Part shown: piece by piece, positions 1 through 11,798 of the stretch
Layout of the letters: each line of letters opens with the position of its first letter
Numbering within the stretch: the first letter of the stretch is position 1
DNA from: Monilinia fructicola
Taxonomy: Eukaryota > Ascomycota > Leotiomycetes > Helotiales > Sclerotiniaceae
Assembly: GCA_008692225.1 (NCBI GenBank)
Contig: VICG01000004.1
Coordinates: forward strand, 248,001 to 312,000
Length of the DNA: 64,000 bases
Direction of reading: 5' to 3'
Translations under genes and position numbers: made by a program
Notes under the pieces: generated by a model
The model's database searches: none
Seen by the model: the letters and a program-made list of their open reading frames with translations, nothing else
What the model was told of the DNA's origin: nothing

Positions 1-1023
1 TAACTTGACCCATGTTCATCGTATGCGAAAGGAAGAAGAAGATATGGATGAAGATGAAAGATTACTGGCTAGTGAAGAAGGAAAGAAGTTGAGTAGCAAG
101 GAGAGAAGACAACTGAGAAATAAGGTCTCAGCTCGTGCATTCAGATCAAGAAGAAAGGGTAAGCATATGATCATGATCATAACAAAATTATGGATGCTAA
201 CATCTTGATAGAATACATCAGTCAACTTGAAGGAGAGATCGCTGTCAAGGTTAATGAGAATATGGATTTGAAATCACAAAACAGAGCGTTGATGGAAGAG
301 AACACTCGTCTATCCGACCTTACGAGAATGCTTCTTTCTTCGCCTGCATTCTCTGGTTTCCTCGATACTTTATCATCAAACCCAGCTACTCAACAAGCAC
401 CACCTCCCACTCAACAAGCTCCGATTCAACATGAACAACCAAGACAACACGTTCGCAAAGATGTCAATCCATTCGCTGCTCAACAACAAATGCAACAACC
501 GCAACAACATATTGGTATGGTCATGATTCCAGAACAAGCTACGGATTTTGCCATGCTTGATATCAACCCCGATGGATTTGGTTATCAACCACAAGTTTAC
601 TCTGTTTTATCTCTTCCTGAGACTATCATCGATTCTTCAATTCTTTCCGGAAAATCTTCGAACCTCGTTGGTCCATTGGAATCTGATGATGAAAAGGTGG
701 AACTTCCAACTGTTGAGCGCCAACCAGTTTATGAAGTTGCACCATCATCTGTTTTCGAGGAAATTATTGACGAGGAATTTGATGCTGATCCAGCTTTTGC
801 TCTTTTCACTGAAGACACTACCTCGGCAACTCTTTCATCAACCAACTTTAACTTCGACCTGGATTTCTCTACTCTTGGCCTTGACAAACCTTCCCAGTTT
901 GAACTTGTCATTCGTGATATTGAAAGCGAAAAATCAGTATCAACTGATGCTTTTGATAGAGCTACTAAGTTATGTGATAACTTGGATTCCATGATGGAGA
1001 GATTAGAAGGAATGTTATTGTAA
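1..1023 (+). CDS. bZIP transcription factor, 5' truncated by the window edge
   Basis: DNA-binding regulator of the bZIP class. An acidic stretch leads into a basic region starting KERRQLRN, with the invariant Asn and Arg at bZIP spacing (N-x7-R, NKVSARAFR). An intron at 159-211 (donor GGTAAG, branch TGCTAAC, acceptor TAG) splits the basic region from the leucine zipper, and splicing joins SRRK to EYISQLEGE without a frame break. The zipper heptads run through residues YISQLE to ENTRLSDL. The remaining ~200 residues are Gln/Pro-rich (about 370-500), then acidic and Ser/Thr-rich, as in activation domains. The start codon lies before base 1, so the N-terminus is unknown. The motif is widespread in ascomycete bZIPs of stress or nitrogen type, but I cannot assign the orthologue. 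Confidence 0.9.
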
Positions 1024-1415
1024 TTGATATTGAATTGCGGTATGGCAGATGGTATAAAGGGAGGAAAAGCTTGTTTGTTGCTGCGGTTTAGCGTTTCTTT
1101 CATCTTCAAATTATAACTTTTTATGTGTTTTTTGGTTATTCATATATATTTATCTTTTAACTTGTCGATTATCTGGGGTCTTGGTTGGATTTGGATTCAT
1201 TGGCTCAACAGGCTGGAGGATTTTTCATAAGAGATTCCGTGGATAGGGACAATAGTTGCCCAGGTGATGGGAAAGAGGCGGTTTGGCTTGTAAGAGAATT
1301 AAATGAGAAGTGAACGAGAATAGGTAGCCCTGGAGGGATATGTATGCCTTGATCTAGGTTAGACTCCGCTGGATTCATTCAACAATGGAAATTATTAGTA
1401 TCGTGAGCTAGGGAA

Positions 1416-1445
1416 TAGGATAGGATAGGATAGGATAGGATAGGA
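1416..1445. repeat. TAGGA microsatellite
   Basis: Six tandem copies of the pentamer TAGGA. It differs from the fungal telomere unit TTAGGG, so it is not telomeric. Confidence 0.9.
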
Positions 1446-1592
1446 GTAGGTTAAGATAGAACAGGAATGGGATTTTCAACTATCATCACTTCCAAGGTTG
1501 TATGTATGTATGTATTCTTTGTCTCATGCGATCGATCGATGGATGGATCTTTTGGTTTTGGAAGTTTTGTTTCTTCTTCACACAACACTCAT

Positions 1593-1653
1593 TCACTCAC
1601 TCACTCACTCACTCACTCACTCACTCACTCACTTACTCACTCACTCACTCACT
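1593..1653. repeat. TCAC microsatellite
   Basis: About fifteen tandem TCAC tetramers with a single variant unit near 1632. Confidence 0.9.
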
Positions 1654-1690
1654 GTTATTTATTAGTATTATTGCAATCATACTAGGCAAT

Positions 1691-1966
1691 GTCGCCTACC
1701 CTACTTCTCTCCATCCCACCCCCACCCCCCCATTTGGCCAGCATCCCACACCAAAAACGGCCATTTTAACATCTTAATAACTCGTTAAATAATTAATATG
1801 ATTAATTAAAATTCTCAATAGCGATTTTATATATATATATATATATATGAATCAACCGATTCTGCAAATCTTAAATTTTTGCAATGTTTTTTATAAAGAG
1901 TAATTGATAAAAGAAAGAGATGATAGAAAATTCGAATTTTCGGCTTTGGATTTGTATGGAAATTTT
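1691..1966 (+). repeat. Left arm of a long inverted repeat (host element of the gypsy insertion)
   Basis: The reverse complement of 11221-11465 matches this stretch over most of its length. Matching anchors are CGCC..ACCCTACTTCT, CCATTTGG[C/T]..AGCAT, GGCC..ATCTTAATAACT, CTTAAATTTTTGC and CATACAAATCCAAA. Most mismatches are C/T or G/A, with extra T/A in the right arm, so the right arm is more strongly RIP-mutated. The arm includes an AT dinucleotide run near 1829-1848. With the gypsy element removed, the two arms and a 385-bp spacer form a ~0.9-kb foldback-like element. I could not recognise its target duplication or superfamily. Confidence 0.8.
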
Positions 1967-2351
1967 ATATATATATATATAAAATTGAAATATTGAAACT
2001 TTGAAAAGAAGTTGTATTTGTTTAATGAAAAGAGCTAAAAATAATCTGAAAAAAATTTAGAGAATTTAAAAAATGATTTTGATGGGATTTTTGTTTTAGT
2101 AGTGGTAGTAGTATGTTATTATTTGTGAGAAATTTTTGATATGGATTTTTGGAGTTTAATTAAGGATGAGATTTTAGATGAAAGATTTATGGTTCTAATT
2201 TATTTGATAATTATATATTATTATATATATTTTAAATAGTATATTTATTATATATTATTAAATAGATCTTATAAAACTTTATAAATTATTTTTAACTATT
2301 TTATTTAATTAAAAGTTATAATTATTTTTTTCAAAGTTTCAATTTTGTATA
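1967..2351. other. AT-rich spacer of the inverted-repeat element
   Basis: Very AT-rich and non-coding. Its last five bases, GTATA (2347-2351), are the left copy of the gypsy target duplication. Confidence 0.6.
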
Positions 2352-2494
2352 TGTGACGAGGTACGAGGAAACAGAGGGGTCAACTGAAATAATATAGTTA
2401 TTTATAAAAAAAAAAGAAAAGGATTAAAAATCCTTTCCATTTAAATACTAACTCAAATAATTATATAATCCTTATCTAAGATTACTTTTTAACA
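2352..2494 (-). repeat. 3' LTR of the gypsy element (left copy)
   Basis: 143 bp, beginning TGTGACGAGG and ending TTTTTAACA. It aligns end to end without gaps to 11073-11215. At the outer end all differences from that copy are G/A or C/T. Flanked outside by GTATA. Confidence 0.93.
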
Positions 2495-2508
2495 TAGCCT
2501 TCCCTTTT
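2495..2508 (-). other. Polypurine tract
   Basis: On the minus strand this reads AAAAGGGAAGGCTA and directly abuts the left LTR. That is where plus-strand DNA priming occurs in LTR elements, and it sets the element's orientation. Confidence 0.65.
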
Positions 2509-5500
2509 GTATTTAACATTCTAATAAATCATTGCAAATCGTTTTTTAACTAATAATAATATCTTTAAGGGTTTTATAAAAAAAAAATTCATTAACTTTA
2601 TAATAACTTATAAAAAAAATTTCTTTTTTATTACTCTTTTAGCTTTTGTTAAATAATATATTCCTAAAAAAAAAAAAAAAAAAAAAATAAATATAGATTT
2701 CCCTTTTTCTTTATTATAATCTATATTTTTCTTTAATTTATCTTAATATTACTTTGGTACTATTTTGGTATATAATATAAAATATTATTCTTTTATTACT
2801 TTATTATCCTTTTTTTATTTTCAATATTTTTACAATGTTAAACTTAATTCTCTAGTTCTCGTTTAGCCACAAATTGTATTCCGTTATTTTTCCTAACAAA
2901 TAAAGTATACTGTTTAATTTCATTTTATTTAAACTTTTATTATTCGATTGTAATATTAAATCATTTTTATTGATAATTATTATTTTTATTTTTATTTTGT
3001 ATACTTAAAAGTATATTCAAATTAATGTTAACGAGTTAAAAGTTATTTCGTTTTTATCAATATATATATTAATAATTTAATTCCATTTTACTTTTGATTA
3101 TATTATATACTATTTATAGAATCTGATTTTCGCGATTTAGATTATAATATACTTATTTGCAAAATAATAATTTATTAAATATTTTACATTGTAATTCAAT
3201 AAAGCTTTACGAAATTAGTATATATATATTATATATTTTACAAAACGAATATTATCTCCCTGTAAAAATTGTGATTTTTTATTTACAAAATTCAAGATTG
3301 GTTTATATATATCGAATCGAACTTTTAAAAATGCTAAAGTTTTAGCTTTTTAATATAATATATATTTCTTAAACTTTATTTTCATTAGATTTTTACTTGT
3401 CATTTTAGCCTTCTTTCTTTTTACTATTAAATAATAGTTTTTGATTATAATATTATATTTTATTTGTATATTATTCGCTCTTTTTTTCAATATTAATAAC
3501 CTTAAGCTAAAATCCATTAAAATATTCCAATTTTCGAAAATTTCCCTATAAAATTCTTCAACTAATATCTTTTTTATTATTTTAATTAAAGTTTAAAAAT
3601 TATTAAGTTTTTTTAATAATCTATTTTTATTCTAATTTGTTAATTTTTTTGTTAATCTTAACATAAATCTTTTGAAATTATTTATTCTATTTACAGTTTT
3701 TGTTTTAATTTTTAACTTTAGTATAAATATTAAAGTTTTTCTTTTTTCCAATTACATTTTTCATTACATTTACTAATTTAATATAAATACTTTTATCTTT
3801 TTTTTTTATAATTATATTTTTTTTATTATTTTAAATAATTTCGTTGTTATCATTTTATATTTCTTATATAAATATATTGCTTTTTATTTTCTTTTACATT
3901 TCTTAAAACGTTTAATATTATTTCATTTATATTTATAATCTTTTCGATTTGTAATATAATTAATTCTTCAGCTTTCTTTTTTTACAATATAACCGATTTA
4001 TTAGCTTTTTTTTTTTCTCTTTTTTTTCTTTTATTTTTTTTTTTTATTTTTCTTTTTTTTTAACTTTTTTTTTGTTTTTTTGTTAATTTTTGTTTTTTCA
4101 TTTTTACAATTAAACTATATATTTAATTATTGTTTTGCAATTACTTTCTTTTATTATTAATTAATTTAGATATAACTATAATCTTACTCCGATTTTTACT
4201 TAATTGTTTTTTATTAATTATTACAATTATTTCAATTGTATTTTCTTTATATATTAGCATAATCAAATTACATTTTTATTCTTTTATTAAATTTATATAT
4301 TATTTGTATATTATTACTTTTTCCAAAAACAGAATAATTAATAATATTTGCTTTTGGGTTTTTTAATTACTTTTTTTTATTAATAAATTTATAATATTCT
4401 ATATATTCGAAATATACTCTTTTATAACTACTTTTTTTAAAAACTTGTTTTTTATATTCAACTTTATTTATTTTTATAATTCTCTTTATTTTGTATTTAT
4501 TACATTACAAATTCTTTTTTACATTTTGTTATTATACAAATCAAATTATCCTTTTATTATTAGTAGATCTTATACTCTTATTATAATCCAAAAAACGTTT
4601 GCTATTAATATTGCTTTATTAGTTTAGAATATTAACTTTAATTTATTAGGGTTTATTATATTTATTTTGATTAATTTGGTATTATTACTATTACTTTTTA
4701 AAAAGAATATTTTAATAAAAATCAAACTTAAAAAGTATTAATAATATAGTGATTATATAATCTGCAATAAAAATAATAATATTGATAAAGTTAACAAGTT
4801 TTACTTTTACATCTTTTAAAAATATTAAAATTAATGTTTTAATCCTTTTTTTTATATAAAGTATTTTTCAAGAATTTCTAGAATTAATCTAATATTCTTT
4901 TATTTGGAAAGTAAAGTTTATCTTCAGTATTATTATAATAATATTACCAATTATTTGGTTATTTTATATGTTTTGATTTATTAATTAATATATTTTTTAT
5001 AATGTTTTTAGAATTTTATAAATTTATTTGAATAATAATTTATTACTTTTTAAAATAAGTTATTATTATAGTAATTTAAAACCCGGTTTTAATTATTTAA
5101 ACGTTATTTTTATAATTTTTAATTTATAATAACTTTGTTCAATCTTTTTTTAATTTGATTTTGTTTTTAAAATTAGAATAATAATATATCTTCCTATTCA
5201 TAATTTAAATCAATATTTATTTATTTTTATTTTATTCTAAATTTTCAATATCTTTTATAAAAGCTTTTATAGCGAATAAGTATAGTTTAAAAAATTCCTT
5301 TATTATGTTTTAAGCATTAATTAGATTCTTTAGCTTTTACTATATATTTTTATTATTTAAATAACTTTTCTATTTGATTAAGAATTTTAATTTTTTTTAT
5401 TTTTTTTTTATTTTAAAATCAAAAAAATTTTTGATATACTATTTTGGGATGATGTTTTTATATTATGTATTTTATATAAGCTTATAATTTAGTTTTTTTT

Positions 5501-5879
5501 TAGCTTTATTCAAATAATTTATTTAATTTGTTGTTTTATATAATATAAGAAAACTAGTATGAAAAATATTATAGTATTAAAAGGTTGGTGATAATTTTAA
5601 TCTATAAATTTATAATTCTATGCTTTTTATTATTTTAAAAGGATCAATATTTTTAGGATCTAATTTGGTGCATTTTTTATTTATTAATAGGTTTTTTGTT
5701 ATTAGTTAGATTATATTATTTGTTTTGAATGTTTAGGGTTTATATTTTATATTATAATATTTTGTTATCAAATTTTAAGCGTGGATTAATTCTTTTGTTA
5801 TCATTGTATGTAATATTTTCAGTTTTTTTGCTAATTATAAAACGTTTTTTAATTTTTATTATATATTCGTATTAATTAA

Positions 5880-6110
5880 TAGTGATAGCATTTATTTTCC
5901 ATTTGCTTTAAATAGCGAAATATCTGTAGTTAATATTAATATAAAATTATAAGTGTATTCTACTATAAATAAAAGGTTTGTTTAGTTGTTTTGTTTATAA
6001 TTAATAAAACATTTAATATAAGCTTTAATAATTTGGTTTATTTATTTAATAAAATTATTAGTTTATAAATAAAATACTATAAAAAGTTTTTTTATTATAC
6101 TTAGGTAAGT
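5880..6110 (-). pseudogene. Integrase core remnant of the gypsy element
   Basis: The minus strand encodes INQIIKAYIKCF followed by INYKQNN and EYTYN, interrupted by TAA codons. The block corresponds to the segment around the catalytic Glu of the D,D-35-E retroviral-type integrase (TERINQ..EAYLR..AYN in intact relatives). It lies 3' of RT, which separates Ty3/gypsy from Ty1/copia. Confidence 0.75.
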
Positions 6111-7789
6111 TATTAAAACTATTTAAAAAACATTTGTAAAAAAGCTTACTTTATTTGAGATAATTGAATTTAGCATTTTATACTTTGTTATTATAATTTA
6201 AATAAAAATGAAAACAAATTAGATAACTGTTATATTTTTTTTGATTAGGTTAAAACTTATTTCTTTAGTAAATTTATTCGTTATTATTAGGATATAATTG
6301 TATGTTAGGTACAGGAATAAGTTCTTTCCATCTTTTCTATTATTAAAATTACTTTTCAACTATAATATTAATAGATTAATAATTAAATCCATCAATAATC
6401 CACTTTATAACCTTGTAGGGATTAATATTAATACTAATTCTCCAAGTTTTTTTTGTATAAAGGTTTATTTTTTTAATATACTATATAAAATCTTAGTATA
6501 ATTTACTATATTTATATTTATTTCTTTTTAATATAATAATCTTTTTATATTATTTATAATCACCTTTTAACCAAAATAATCAATTATTCAAAAATCGCAA
6601 AATTCCTATAATAATAATTTTTGCAACATTTTATTCAATAGTATATACAATCTTATTCCTTTGTAGTATTAAAAATTATTATACATAGTAAATTCTTTTT
6701 TTTTTAGGTTTTGGTAATTTAATTAAGATTTCTTAATTAGTTTTATTAACTTTTTCTTGTACTTCGGTTTTATTATAATATTTTCTAGATTTAATATTGA
6801 TAAAAGTAGGATTGTTATACTTTGTGTATTATTACAATTTAATTTTGCATTTTTCATTTTTTTTAATTTCTTTATTATATGATATCTTTTTTTTTATAGA
6901 TTATATTTATTTTGGTTACAATGGTATATAATAAATTCTATTAGCTATTTATAGTTAAAAGCAAATTAAATGATTAATAATATAACTTTAATAACAGGAT
7001 TAATTTAAAATCCTTGCTTTAATAATTCAATCTTCTTAATAATATATTTACTAAATTGTTTTTATTTAATTTGTAAACAATTACAAAATCTATTCTTAAT
7101 AATATTATTACTCATTATACTTATCTTTTTATTAACATTCTTAATATTATAAAATACTTTAAATTATTATAGTTTATCATTATAATCATCTAATATTGTA
7201 CTTCTTTAAGAAAATATCTCCAATATTTTATTGATTTTATAATAGCTAGCAATTTTTAATCAAAAATTGTATAATTGATTTTTGCTAATATTAGTTTTTT
7301 TAAGTAAAATATGATTAAGTGTTTATATTCGTTCTTTTGTTTTTAAAACAAAATTTCGTATAAAGCCTTTATCAATACATCTATTTTCAGGAAATATACT
7401 AGTATTACAATAAAATAGCTTAATAATAATACTTTTGTAAAAACATTCTTAAATTTCTTAAAAGCCATTTTATATTTTTTGAATTAAACAAATTTAACCT
7501 TTTCTTTTGTTAGATTGATTAATGGTAATATTATCTTACTATACAATAATATAAATTATCTATAGAAATTATAAAACCCAAAAAATAATAATATTTCCTA
7601 AACGCTTTTCAAAGATAGTTAAGCGGTTATTATTTTTACTTTAAATAAGTTTATAATTATTTCTTTGTTTGATATTATATAACCAAGAAATTCTACCTAT
7701 TTAATTTTAAATTGGCATTTTTTAAGCTTATAGAATAATCTTTATTTTAATAGTTATTTTAATATTTATTTTATATAATTTTTATATTT

Positions 7790-8325
7790 TTTTTTATTTT
7801 TGAAGTAAATCAAAATATTATTTAAATAAATTATTATTAGTTTATTTATAAATTGTTTTAAATATTGATTAATATAAACCTAAAAAGTTACTGATATATT
7901 GTATAATCTAAACGATATTATTGAGTATTTGTAAAAACCTAATTTACTATAAAAAGTTGTTTTTTATTTATCTTTTTTGTATATATATATATCAAATTGT
8001 AAGCTTTTTTTAAATTTAATTTTATAAATATAATTGCTTTTCTTAACCTATTAAATATCTTTAATATTAATGGGATTAAGTATCTGTTCAAAATAATTAT
8101 TGTATTAATACCTCGATAATTTATATATAGTTGTAATTCCATAATACCCTTCTTTTTTATAAATAATATTAATATACCTGCTTCCGATTTGGTTGATTTG
8201 ATAAACTCTAGTTTTGTTATTTTTTTTATATATTCTTCCAATATCTTTAATTTTGCTTTTAATAGATTGTATATTAAACCAAATAGTAATGTTGTATTTA
8301 ATTGTAATATGATTTTGTAATCCAC
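7790..8325 (-). pseudogene. Reverse transcriptase remnant of the gypsy element
   Basis: A 128-residue open stretch (7939-8325) aligns with the N-terminal half of Ty3/gypsy reverse transcriptases. It holds the FVKKK-type segment (here FIKKK), the DYRGLN-type segment (here NYRGIN) and the FTKLDL segment (here FIKLNL, the first catalytic Asp now Asn). After a stop at 7939 the same strand continues with INQYLK and I-Y-L-N-N-I-L-I-Y near 7805-7880, the catalytic YLDD box with both Asp changed to Asn. GAT to AAT is a G-to-A transition, as expected of RIP. Enzymatically dead. Confidence 0.88.
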
Positions 8326-9276
8326 TCCTAGCTTATATAATAGGAGTTTTTTTGCTTTTATTTTATTGAATATTTTAGTAAATTTCTTATATTTATTTAG
8401 GATCTATTGTAATATTATTATAATTAAATTTAGGTTTAATTTTTTTATTAATGTTAAGAATATCATTATTAATAATAAAAACTCTTTTACCCTCTTTTCC
8501 GCCTTTATTCCTATATTATAATATAATACTAATAATTCAAAAAAGTCCCATACTTCCTCAAATATTTTTTTTTTATTTCATTCTAGTTTTTTTGTTTTTT
8601 AGTTTATTTTTGGGTTAAATTGTTTTAAAAATAGCAATTTAAGAATAATATTAATTGCCTACAAAAATATCTCGCAAAAGATTACTAATAATTTTTTTTA
8701 AAAAAAAGATATTTGAATTTTATTTTTTTTCCCACAATATTCAAGATTGATACTATTATTTTTTTGTTTATATTCTATATTACAAAGTAATATATATTGA
8801 TATTTTTGTAATTAATTTATTTAATTATTTTTAGTTTAATAAAGTTTACAATAGTTCCTAAGTTTATTATTATTTAAAACATTATTTTATTTTTATTTTT
8901 TCTTGTAAAGATAATTTCTATAGTTAGGAATATTTGGTAAATATCTGTAATTTGAAAATAATCATACATATCTTCAATTATCAACAAATTGTAATATAGT
9001 ATTTTATTCCTATATAATCTTAATAATAATAATTTTTATAATATATTTTTTAATGGTATTAATACAACAGCTTATTACATTTTTATTAGTTTTAATGTAT
9101 TTATTATATAATATTTTTTTTTGATGTTAGCTTGGTTATAAGTAACTTATTTAAGTTTGTTACCCAAGAACCACCATAATTTCTTTTTTGTTTTGGTTTA
9201 ATTAATCAAAAATTTATTCTCTTGTATTCTATAGCTTTTAGGTTTAAAAGAACTTTTCGTTTTTTGGTTTTTTAAA

Positions 9277-9318
9277 ACAATCTCTAGTATAATAGTTTTT
9301 CTTTTTATAATAAAAATA
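9277..9318 (-). pseudogene. Gag zinc-knuckle remnant
   Basis: Minus-strand translation gives a 14-residue CCHC-spaced motif in which the first two Cys and the His read Tyr (TGT to TAT, CAT to TAT) and the end TRDC is intact. It lies upstream of the RT remnant on the same strand, as expected for gag before pol. Confidence 0.7.
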
Positions 9319-11072
9319 TATGCTTTTATTACAGGCTTTTTTATAGCGTTTCGTTGATATATTTAGAAAAAAGGATTTTTTTCTTTTTTTAATAATATTA
9401 TATTTTATAATACATTTAATTTCGAGATATTTACCATAAATATATTATAGATTTCAAATCTAATTGATTTTAGAAAAAGTTTCTCTTACATATAAATGAA
9501 ATTTTCAGTATTTTATACTACTATTTTCAATCCTCCAAATGTTATTAATAATAATCTATTATAATTAATGTATATTCTGATTAAAATATTTTATAATAAT
9601 TTTAGCTTGTAATTTGCTATAATTAATTAGTTTTTATATGATTAGGATATGTTTTGCAATATTGATTTAAAATAATTAATAAAATTTTGAATTGATTATT
9701 TATCCTTCATTTTTATATTTTGTATTTTAAAGTTTACTTTCATATTAGTATTTATTAATCTATATTATTCAAAAAGCTATTATTTTAATAATTACTAATT
9801 TTGAAATTTTAGATTATTAATGTTATTTGTATTTAATCTAACTAATTAAATTCTACACTTTATTAATCTTGTAATATAATTCTATATTAGAATAACTTGT
9901 TTTACCCTATTGTATATATTTTCTAAAGCCATATAATCTTTTAATTCTATAATCTAAAAACATATATTCGATTTTTCTTTATTAAAAATTAATAATATTT
10001 TAAATTTAAATTTTTCTTTTATATTAATACTATTAACTATATAAGTAGGGTTTACATTTAGATTTGCTATTGATCCACAAATTCCTATTAATAATTATTG
10101 TATTAATTTGATATTTATTAGCTTAATATAATATTATAAAATAGTTTTTAGTTTTTTAAAAGACTAACTACAACCTTATACGGATTCAACTAAAAATTTT
10201 TCAACTACAGAAAATCTCTCTTTTCTTTTACAATCCTTTTCCTTAAGTGTTTTTATTTTATATTTTTATTGGGTTATAATAACTTAAAATTCTAATAATA
10301 TGTTTATATCCGATAATAAATATTAAGCTTAATATTAATTATGATTAAAGTTATATCTATTAAGTTCGACTTTTATTCTTTTGTTAATTTTGTTTTGTTT
10401 TTTAATAAGATTATATACATTTAAAATAAGGTTAATTAAGTATTTATTTTTTTTATTAAAGGTTTTTGGATATAGGAAAGTTTCAAAAAATAACCTAGGT
10501 AATACTATAGTATAACCTCAATCTTAGTAAAATAAAAAGGAAAATTAAAACAAAAAAAAGTTTAACGACGATAATAATTATACTTTTGTTTTAAATAAAT
10601 ATTTTCCTTTAAACTTTAAAAGGTTTAAAGTAAAAGGTTTTGAATTATTATTATTAAATATTACTTCCTTACTTTTGCTTTTTTGTTTATTTTTGTTATT
10701 GGGTATAATTCCTTTCTCGCTACCATTCAATTATATTTCTTCAAATTAATCCTAGTTTATATTCAGATTTATATTTGGGTTTATAATAATAGTTTGGTTG
10801 TTATATTGGATTTAAATATAACTTTGTAAATTTGGTATATTATTTTTTGGGGTAAGCTGTTTACATTAAAATAAAGTAAATTATTTAATTTGATTACGGT
10901 CCTATAGTTAGTATTATAACTTTATAACTTAAAATATCTCTAAAGTGTTTTTAAATTGATCTAGGAGTCTCCAGGGTTTCACTTAAATAAAAGAATTTTT
11001 TTTGATAAAATTAATTTAATAATATTCAGGTTCAGTTAACAAGGCTCTTCAATTTTGAAAAATAAATAATTT

Positions 11073-11215
11073 TATAATAAGATACAAGGAAACAAAGGGG
11101 TTAATTGAAATAATATAATTATTTATAAAGAAAAAAGGAAAGGATTAAAGATTCTTTTCACTTAAGTATTAGCTTGAATGGTCATGTGACCCTTGTCTAG
11201 GGTTGCTTCCTGACA
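11073..11215 (-). repeat. 5' LTR of the gypsy element (right copy)
   Basis: 143 bp, ungapped match to 2352-2494. The inner end has lost G to A (TATAATAAG versus TGTGACGAG), while the outer end keeps CCTGACA where the other copy has TTTAACA. Followed by GTATA (11216-11220). The equal length and intact duplication show the element is a single complete insertion. Confidence 0.93.
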
Positions 11216-11220
11216 GTATA

Positions 11221-11465
11221 TGATTTCTATACAAATCCAAAACCGAAAATTCTGATTTTTTATCATTCTATATCACTCTTTATAAAAAAAATCGCAAAAA
11301 TTTAAGATCTTCAGAATCTATTGATACTTATATGTAGAAGCTTTAATTAAAATTTGAAAAATACATAATCATTTTTCGTAAAGTTATTAAGATATGAAAA
11401 AGGCCATTTTTGATGTGAAATGCTAGCCAAATGGGAAGAGGGTGACAAGAAGTAGGGTCGGCGAT
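11221..11465 (-). repeat. Right arm of the long inverted repeat
   Basis: Inverted partner of 1691-1966. It begins immediately after the gypsy target duplication, so the retrotransposon inserted at the inner edge of this arm. Outer end: AGTAGGGTCGGCGAT. Confidence 0.8.
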
Positions 11466-11798
11466 TTATAATCTTTTAAAATAAATTACGGTTTTGGTTA
11501 ATTTTTATTTCGGTATACTCGAGTAGACGTAAAACAATACCGAGTACTTGAGTAGATTTTTAAAATAATTATACGGAGGATTCTCGTTTGTTATTCTTAT
11601 TGATTACTATTTATTATACTCGAGTATACGCTTTTTTTAGTTTAGTATTTAGTATTTACCTAGTTTTTACTTTTCTTAATTAGTTCTCATTTAATAGTTG
11701 ATTATTATTTTATATTATTTTACTATTTATTTATTAAATAGAATTACTTGCTAAGTATTGATTTATTAGAGAACTTTTCGTTATTTCATTTAATATTA
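11466..11798. other. AT-rich filler between two transposons
   Basis: No coding sequence. Three short CTCGAGTA/CTTGAGTA-like motifs occur at about 11519-11630 (GGTATACTCGAGTAGACG, CCGAGTACTTGAGTAG, TACTCGAGTATACG). These may be remnants of subterminal repeats of another decayed element. Confidence 0.5.

Larger units (their letters stand above)
1024..1690. other. Intergenic spacer with microsatellites
   Basis: 3' flank of the bZIP gene. No coding sequence is visible. It carries a TAGGA pentamer array (about six units, 1416-1445) and a TCAC tetramer array (1593-1653, one TTAC interruption). G+C is normal, ending abruptly where the transposon island starts. Confidence 0.7.
2352..11215 (-). mobile_element. 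Ty3/gypsy LTR retrotransposon, complete ends, coding capacity destroyed by RIP
   Basis: An 8,864-bp element bounded by two 143-bp LTRs and a 5-bp GTATA duplication (2347-2351 and 11216-11220). It reads on the minus strand. A purine tract (complement of 2495-2508) abuts the LTR at the left end, which is therefore the 3' LTR. Remnant domains in minus-strand order: a CCHC knuckle near 9277-9318 (CX2CX4HX4C spacing, first two Cys and the His changed to Tyr, ending TRDC); reverse transcriptase at about 7790-8325 with the catalytic YLDD now YLNN (about 7811-7828); and an integrase core remnant near 5900-6070 (INQII, NYKQNN). The order gag, RT, integrase is that of Ty3/gypsy. Stop codons occur throughout. 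Changes are consistently G to A or C to T, the signature of repeat-induced point mutation. Confidence 0.93.

Noticed and set aside
1416..1653. Telomere-like or CRISPR-like tandem repeats
   Set aside because: Units are pure 4- and 5-bp microsatellites without unique spacers and do not match TTAGGG.
3157..6501. Small open frames of 60-78 codons in the AT-rich DNA
   Set aside because: Composition-driven (Ile/Leu/Phe/Tyr/Asn only), no motifs, inside the gypsy body on the wrong strand.
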